Source: Acanthamoeba castellanii str. Neff
Lineage: Eukaryota > Discosea > Longamoebia > Acanthamoebidae
Assembly (NCBI RefSeq): GCF_000313135.1
Contig: NW_004457596.1
Location: 136,720-149,790, forward strand
Length of the DNA stretch: 13,071 nt
Reading direction: 5' to 3'
The notes under the pieces are model-generated. The model ran no database searches, had not been told where the DNA came from, and saw nothing but the letters and a program-made list of their open reading frames with translations. This document shows positions 8,601 through 13,071 of the stretch, piece by piece (position 1 is the first letter of the stretch; each line of letters opens with the position of its first letter). The position numbers were made by a program, and so were the translations under genes.

Positions 8601-10781
8601 CCGGTGGATCGGGCCATCGCCCGCTGCGGCGGTGGTCGCCGCTGAGGCCTGCGACCCGCTCGTGGTGGCCGTCGCTGACGTCATCACCACTGCTCGGGGC
8701 GACCTCGCCGGATCCTTCTCTCGATCCGCTCCTAATTGGCTCACTTCGCCGTTCGCTTCGTTCTTCTTCGTTTTCTCTGCCGTTGTCGCTTCTTCGCGTT
8801 TTCTCGCGGCGGCTTCGTCGCGCAGGGCTTCGTTCTCGCGGAGCAGCGACTCCACCTTCTCCATCCACTCGCGCTCCCGCGCGCGGTAGTCCGCCAGCTT
8901 CTTGCGCTTCTTGGCGAACTTGATCCGGAGCGCCGAGCACTCGTCCTGCTGGTACTTGAGCTTCTGCTTGAGCTCTTCGACCTCGTCCAGGCCCTCGGCG
9001 ATCTCCAGCTCCATCGTCATGCGCTCGTTGTTCGTCATCTGCCCGGGCGACATCGACGCGTCTTTGCTCTCCGCGTCCGCCACAGGCGACTCCTCCCCCA
9101 CCTCGTACCACCAAGAAAAAACAATAAATAAGATAAAAAGAATAATAATAATACAACAAAAGTAATCATAAATAACTAAATAATAAAAATTAGTAAAGTA
9201 GGCCGTACCACGACGGCAACTTTGTCGATAGACTCAGATGCCTTTTCCTGTCGCTGTCGCTCCTCCTCGCTCAGTCGCTGAATGTCGGCCTTGCGCGACT
9301 GCAAGTGAACGAATGTGGAGTGTTAGTTAAGCCGGCTGCGAAAAAGGTAGGCGTGATCGATACATAAATAAATATAAAAAAAACGTACTCTCTCGATGTT
9401 CATGTAGACGTGGAAGAATTCGGAGATGTAGGTCATGACGGAGAGCTCGTCGGGCTTGCTGTCCACTAAGTCCCGCGGGTCGAGCAGCTGCGGGATGCCA
9501 AAGTGCTCCTCCGCCAGACTGAACGCCAGCGATAGGTTCTGCACCGCATGGTCCTGCAAGATGTTGAAGACCGCACACACGAGAGACATGCGATTATACG
9601 ATCAAGAATGTGAGGAACGGAGGCATTATAGCTATGTGGTGGTTGGTACACGTGCCTTATTGAGGGCATGCAGGTCGATGAGGTGCGGATGTATTCGGTG
9701 TATGAGGGCACAGAACGCGATTCCGTTGGCGAACGAGGCGTCGAAGTTCTCCACGCTCACCGTAGGGTAGACGTCGAGCTTCCGCTGACACCACGACAGC
9801 AGTGTGCTCTTGAACGCGTTGTGAACTGTGTAAGCAACACCACACGACACACATACCACACGACACACGACACACGACACACGACACACGACACACGACA
9901 CACGACACACGACACACGACACACGACACACGACACACGACACACGACACACGACACACGACACACGACACACGACACACGACACACGACACACGACACA
10001 ATATAACACTGTGAGCATCCGGGTGTGTGCGAGGCGAGTGCGAGTGGACGTACCTCGGACAGAGGCGGAGGCGGGGAGGGAACCGGTGCCGGACGTGTTT
10101 TCTTCGGCAGTGTCGTCCAGCATTCCCTCCTCGCCCTCGCCGAGTCCGTCCATCTTCAACCGGAAGGTCTGGATCAATCGCCACACCATGCCCAATATGA
10201 TCTTTGTGTTGCCATCGACAATATCTGCGCATGTGGCCGTGTGTGGATTAGTGCACGGCCAGTGTGGCGTGTGTCGTGTCATTTGACGTGTGTGCGGTGC
10301 GCGTGTGCGGTGTGAGAGATAAGTTTGCAGGGTCGAACCTTCGGCGCTGGTGCCGTAGAGCCGTAGCTTGAGCTTCTGGTCAATGAACTTGAGAGCAATG
10401 ACGACGTTTTCGATCCTGAGGAAGCGCGAGTTGGGCTTGAGCGCGTAGCGCCCCACCGACTTGCCCGAGAGAATCTCCAGCAGGTTGATGAGAGCCACTC
10501 CGTTGGAGAAGTCCGTCGAGAGGTCCGTAATCGCCATCGCTCGAGCCCCCAGGGTGTGATTCACCCACGCTTGGAAGGTCTGCCATTTGAGAGATGATTT
10601 AACAGAGATTTGGTAAAAATCTTGATAAAAAATCTACGTAAGTGTAGGGGGAGGGAAGGATGACCTTCTTCTGTACATGAACCCAATTCTTCTGCATCTC
10701 TTGCAATTTCTCGTGTTGTTGCTCCTCCCCACCTCCACCTCCGCCTGGAGGTCCCTTGCTTTCTGGTCGTTTTTGATCCAT
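5696..10781 (-). CDS. CH-CH-coiled coil-IQ-IQ-RhoGEF (DH-PH) protein
   Basis: Twenty minus-strand exons join in one frame to 965 residues: 10781-10665, 10579-10339, 10224-10054, 9825-9656, 9553-9389, 9298-9209, 9101-8517, 8395-8276, 8159-8075, 7971-7876, 7718-7630, 7556-7479, 7381-7283, 7174-7070, 6872-6777, 6672-6499, 6400-6271, 6201-6112, 5984-5887, 5794-5696. Domains: Gly-rich start; CH1 about 33-145 (W-VQKKTFQAWVN-type opening); CH2 about 178-287 (GIPQLLDPRDLV); charged coiled coil about 343-430 with KKRKK at 382-386; IQ motifs at 565-575 and 597-607; DH about 617-825 with PVQRIPYY at 757-764; PH about 828-935. The tandem CH pair should bind F-actin, IQs bind calmodulin, and DH-PH exchanges GDP on Rho/Rac GTPases at membranes. 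The order recalls Dictyostelium CH-RhoGEFs such as Trix. Introns 4 and 16 appear to use GC donors. The weakest donor is GTCATC after exon 1. Confidence 0.9.
6015..6049. repeat. ATC triplet repeat in intron 18 of the RhoGEF gene
   Basis: CATCATCATCGCC-type triplets (GATGATGGT on the gene's sense strand) lie within intron 5985-6111. Confidence 0.8.
6881..6988. repeat. CA/CACG microsatellite in intron 14 of the RhoGEF gene
   Basis: About 108 bases of CACG and CA units (GT-rich on the sense strand) make up much of intron 6873-7069, the second longest of this gene. A short TTG run at about 6995-7013 sits next to it. Confidence 0.85.
7788..7862. repeat. GT-rich microsatellite in intron 10 of the RhoGEF gene
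   Basis: GTGTGCGTGTG-type units (CA-rich on the sense strand) fill part of intron 7719-7875. Confidence 0.8.
8160..8184. repeat. TGCGT pentamer repeat at a splice acceptor
   Basis: Four to five copies of a TGCGT/TTGCG pentamer end exactly at the 3' end of intron 8160-8275. On the sense strand the last unit forms the ACGCAG acceptor of exon 9. Confidence 0.8.
8231..8270. repeat. GA/GGGT purine tract in intron 8 of the RhoGEF gene
   Basis: Runs of GA and then GGGT and G lie in intron 8160-8275. On the sense strand this is a pyrimidine tract placed near the 5' end of the intron. Confidence 0.75.
8427..8454. repeat. TCGTGTG heptamer, four copies, intron 7 of the RhoGEF gene
   Basis: Four perfect copies of TCGTGTG lie inside intron 8396-8516. 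This is the reverse complement of the CACACGA unit at 9857-9996, so the same heptamer occurs in two introns of this gene in opposite orientation. Confidence 0.85.
9857..9996. repeat. CACACGA minisatellite, 20 perfect copies
   Basis: Twenty uninterrupted copies of the 7-base unit CACACGA lie in intron 3 of the RhoGEF gene (9826-10053, its longest intron at 228 bases). Because 7 and 3 share no factor, every minus-strand frame stays open through it and reads a periodic Cys-Arg-Val-Ser-Cys-Val-Val type peptide. This explains long but meaningless open frames here. Flanking exons splice in frame across it. Confidence 0.95.
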
Positions 10782-11129
10782 CAGAAAGAGATCGTGTTCA
10801 GATGGTGCAATCCAAGGAGAGCCTCATCCAGCAAACCCACAAATAAAGAAACAAGCTGAATGTACTTTTCCAGGCCGATCACGTGAAGAACGCAATGTTC
10901 ATTGTTTGGGTAAGAGGCGCCCACCATACATAATCAGAAAACGGCCCTATTTCGTAAATTCAAACAGCCACTCAAAATTCAATTCGGAGAAATTACGGAA
11001 ATTATCAAAGAGCGAATGAGCTTGCGCTCCGCCTTTTCGCTGGCATTTTCAACTCAAAGGGCTTTGGATTTGTCTGGCGCGGTTTTGTTAGTTGTTGGAT
11101 TTTAGCTTCAAGGTACCTTCAACGTCAGG
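10782..11129. promoter_or_regulatory. Divergent intergenic promoter region
   Basis: This 348-base stretch separates the start codons of the RhoGEF gene (minus) and the AprA-like gene (plus) and should hold both promoters. It includes a short direct repeat, GAAATTACG then GAAATTATC, at about 10988-11006. No clear TATA box was seen, and no supported gene lies in it. Confidence 0.6.
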
Positions 11130-13071
11130 ATGAAGATCTTTGCGGTCGCCCTTGTGGTGGTTCTGGCGCTTGCGCTGCACAACGTCGCTCTCGCGACTCC
11201 GCTGGACGACTACATCAGCGCTCCGGACCCGACCTTTTCGTGGAAGGTGAACAATACCTTCAGGTCGACCGTGCTCGGCTACACCGCCTACAATATCGAG
11301 CTGGTTTCGCAGACCTGGATGACCTCCAACGAGACCAACCAGCCCGTACGATCTCTCCGCTCCCCCTTCGTTTCCATCTTCTTCTCTTCACCGTGCGGAG
11401 GTTTTATGTGTAATATTATTTTATATTTTTTTGGCCAATAGCGTATTTTAATTTTTTTCTAATGTTGTTAATTTTATTAAATTAAAAATTGGTGTTGGCC
11501 ACAGGTCTGGAAGCATTGGCTGCAGGTGTGCGTGCCCGACCAGCCGGACACGCGCTATTCCGACAGCGCCTTCCTTTACATCGACGGTGGTCACACGAAG
11601 GACCCCGTGCCCAAGTCCTTCAACCTGGTGCCCGAGTTCGTGTGCTTCCAGTCGCGCACCGTCGGCGTCGCCCTGCTTCAGATTCCGAACCAGCCCATCG
11701 TCTACTACAAGGACGGCAAGGGCAGGAGCGAGGATGCCATGATCGGTACCGCCGCCGCAGCCGCGCGTGACACCTTTCAATGTGTGATGGTGCGTGTGCG
11801 ATGGTGAACTCACGAATGTGTGGTACGCAGCGTACGCGTGGAGGCACTTCCTGAACAACACCGACCTGCTGCCGGAGGTCGCTATCTGGCTTCCGCGTCT
11901 CCCGATGACCAAGGCCGTGGTCAAGGCCATGGACGCCGTGCAGGCGTTCATTGCCACGCTCAAGAACCCGAGCATCCCCGCCGTCAACAACTTCGTCGTG
12001 GCCGGTGCTTCGAAGCGCGGCTGGTACGTACCAGGCCAATCCCAACACATGGCCATCTCCTCTTTTCCTCATCAAAGTGGGCGCCATGGCTCAACGCATG
12101 TGTGCGTGTGAACGAACAGGACCACTTGGACTGCCGCCGCTGTCGACAAGCGTATCGTGGGTATCGTCCCGATGGTGATGCCCATCCTGAACATCGTTCC
12201 CAACATGAACCACCACTACCAGGCCTACGGTACGATCGGAGTAAAGATCAAACGACAGTCAATCATTGTTGTGCAACGTCACTGGGCTTACACATTGGAT
12301 CGACCACGTGCCGCGCCGCAGGTGGCTGGAGCTTTGCTCTGAGTGACTACCTCCAGCAGGGGTGTATGGGTTTCCTGAACAAGCCCGAGTTCTTGGACAT
12401 GGCTGCCATCGTGGACCCGTACACCTACAGGTACGTAGCAGGACTATGAGCCTCCAGGTTCACGCCGTGAGGTGACGGCGGCGGTTACAAGCAAAAAAGC
12501 TCACACTGCCGGCGCCTTGCGCAGGGACCGTCTGACGATGCCCAAGATGATTCTCACTGCCACCGGCGATGAGTTCTTCCTCCCCGATTCTCCGCAGTTC
12601 TTCATCAACGAGCTCCCCGGCGAGACTCACCTGAACGTACGTTGGCCCTCGACTCTGACCACCACCGGCCAAGCGGCCCATGGGCACAGTCTCACCTCCG
12701 TGCCTTCATACACGTACTTGCGCAGCTCATTCCCGATGCCGAGCACGCCCTCGTGACGGCCTACGTCGATGTTACCTTCACCCTCAGCGGCTTCTACCAG
12801 ATGGTGATCTCCAAGACCCCGCGCCCCTCGTACACCTACGAGATCATCAAGTCCAACACCACCGCCAGCATCAAGGTCCAAGTCGACACCGCCAACCCGT
12901 ACGTTCCACCACGGCCACTACCAAATTGCAGATGTGATACGTTGATTGTCGTTGTTGCCAGTCACTGACGCAATGGCCTTGTTTGTTCCACTTTCCGATG
13001 GACTGCGCAGGCCCACGTCGGTCACGCTGTGGCATGCCAGCACCCTGTCGTCCACCATGAGGGACTTCCGC
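11130..13071 (+). CDS. Secreted PhoPQ-related (PqaA/AprA-type) protein, 3' end missing
   Basis: Eight exons join in frame and the last runs off the window: 11130-11345, 11505-11745, 11831-12023, 12120-12229, 12322-12430, 12525-12636, 12726-12898 and 13011-13071 (405 residues visible). A signal peptide covers about residues 1-22. The sequence then follows the PhoPQ-activated pathogenicity-related family closely: LDDYISAPDPTFSW, SQTWMT, WKHWLQVCVPD, IPNQPI, LPMTKAVVKAMDAV, GASKRGWTTW (about 211-220), IVDPYTYRDRLTMPK and TGDEFFLPDS (about 303-312). S213 and D305 sit where an alpha/beta-hydrolase nucleophile and acid would be, but catalysis is not established. In Dictyostelium the related AprA is a secreted proliferation repressor and chemorepellent, so a signalling role is possible. 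All seven introns begin GTAC. The name is inherited from bacterial homologues and does not imply virulence. Confidence 0.93.
11405..11492 (+). other. AT-rich stretch in intron 1 of the AprA-like gene
   Basis: Intron 11346-11504 is the longest of this gene and its second half is almost entirely A and T, in contrast with the GC-rich exons beside it. No open frame here is likely to be real. Confidence 0.7.

Noticed and set aside
8067..9101. A 344-residue continuous minus-strand frame
   Set aside because: Its first part is the coiled-coil exon and its last part the first IQ exon, but the middle reads through introns 7 and 8 and the skipped exon 8 lies in another frame. It is a read-through, not a separate gene.
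9632..10564. A long minus-strand open frame with a Cys-Arg-Val-Ser repeat peptide
   Set aside because: It reads through introns and the CACACGA array. The periodic peptide is an effect of a 7-base repeat, and the CH exons on either side splice across it in frame.
10677..10859. Small plus-strand frame opposite exon 1 of the RhoGEF gene
   Set aside because: It is antisense to a good CH-protein exon and shows no family features.
11130..13071. Bacterial transfer of a virulence gene, suggested by the PhoPQ family name
   Set aside because: The gene has seven spliceosomal introns and local codon usage, and related secreted proteins such as AprA exist in amoebae. Nothing in the window shows a recent transfer.

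Overview
The window looks like nuclear DNA from a free-living amoeba, most likely Acanthamoeba or a close relative. This is inferred from gene content and architecture, since no search could be run. The genes are packed with short introns (about 60-230 bases, 45 placed by hand), exons are GC-rich, and introns and spacers are AT-rich or made of GT/CA microsatellites. The gene set mixes a plant-like EXORDIUM family protein, a PqaA/AprA-type secreted protein, an origin recognition subunit and a multidomain Rho exchange factor with calponin-homology domains. No mobile element, CRISPR array, tRNA or rRNA was seen.

Layout. 1-424 (+): 3' end of a nucleotide-sugar 4,6-dehydratase gene. 425-713: convergent spacer. 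714-2351 (-): secreted EXORDIUM / phosphate-induced protein 1 (Phi-1) family gene with one clear and one possible reading-frame break. 2352-2763: divergent promoter region rich in small inverted repeats. 2764-3342 (+): small secreted phospholipase A2-like protein ending in RDEL. 3343-3464: a 122-base spacer carrying an E2F-like site. 3465-5599 (+): ORC5, complete, 10 exons. 5600-5695: convergent spacer. 5696-10781 (-): a complete 20-exon, 965-residue protein ordered CH-CH-coiled coil-IQ-IQ-DH-PH. 10782-11129: divergent promoter region. 11130 to the window end (+): PqaA/AprA-like secreted protein, 8 exons visible, 3' end outside the window.

The genes do not form an obvious pathway. Three encode proteins entering the secretory route (EXORDIUM-like, phospholipase-like, AprA-like), one replicates DNA, and one links Rho-type GTPases to actin. 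The most notable points are a near-perfect E2F site just upstream of ORC5, a phospholipase-like protein with an ER-retrieval tail and an altered catalytic-motif spacing, a splice-donor preference for GTACG with two probable GC-AG introns, and a 20-copy perfect heptamer repeat inside an intron. I found no convincing undescribed multi-gene system.
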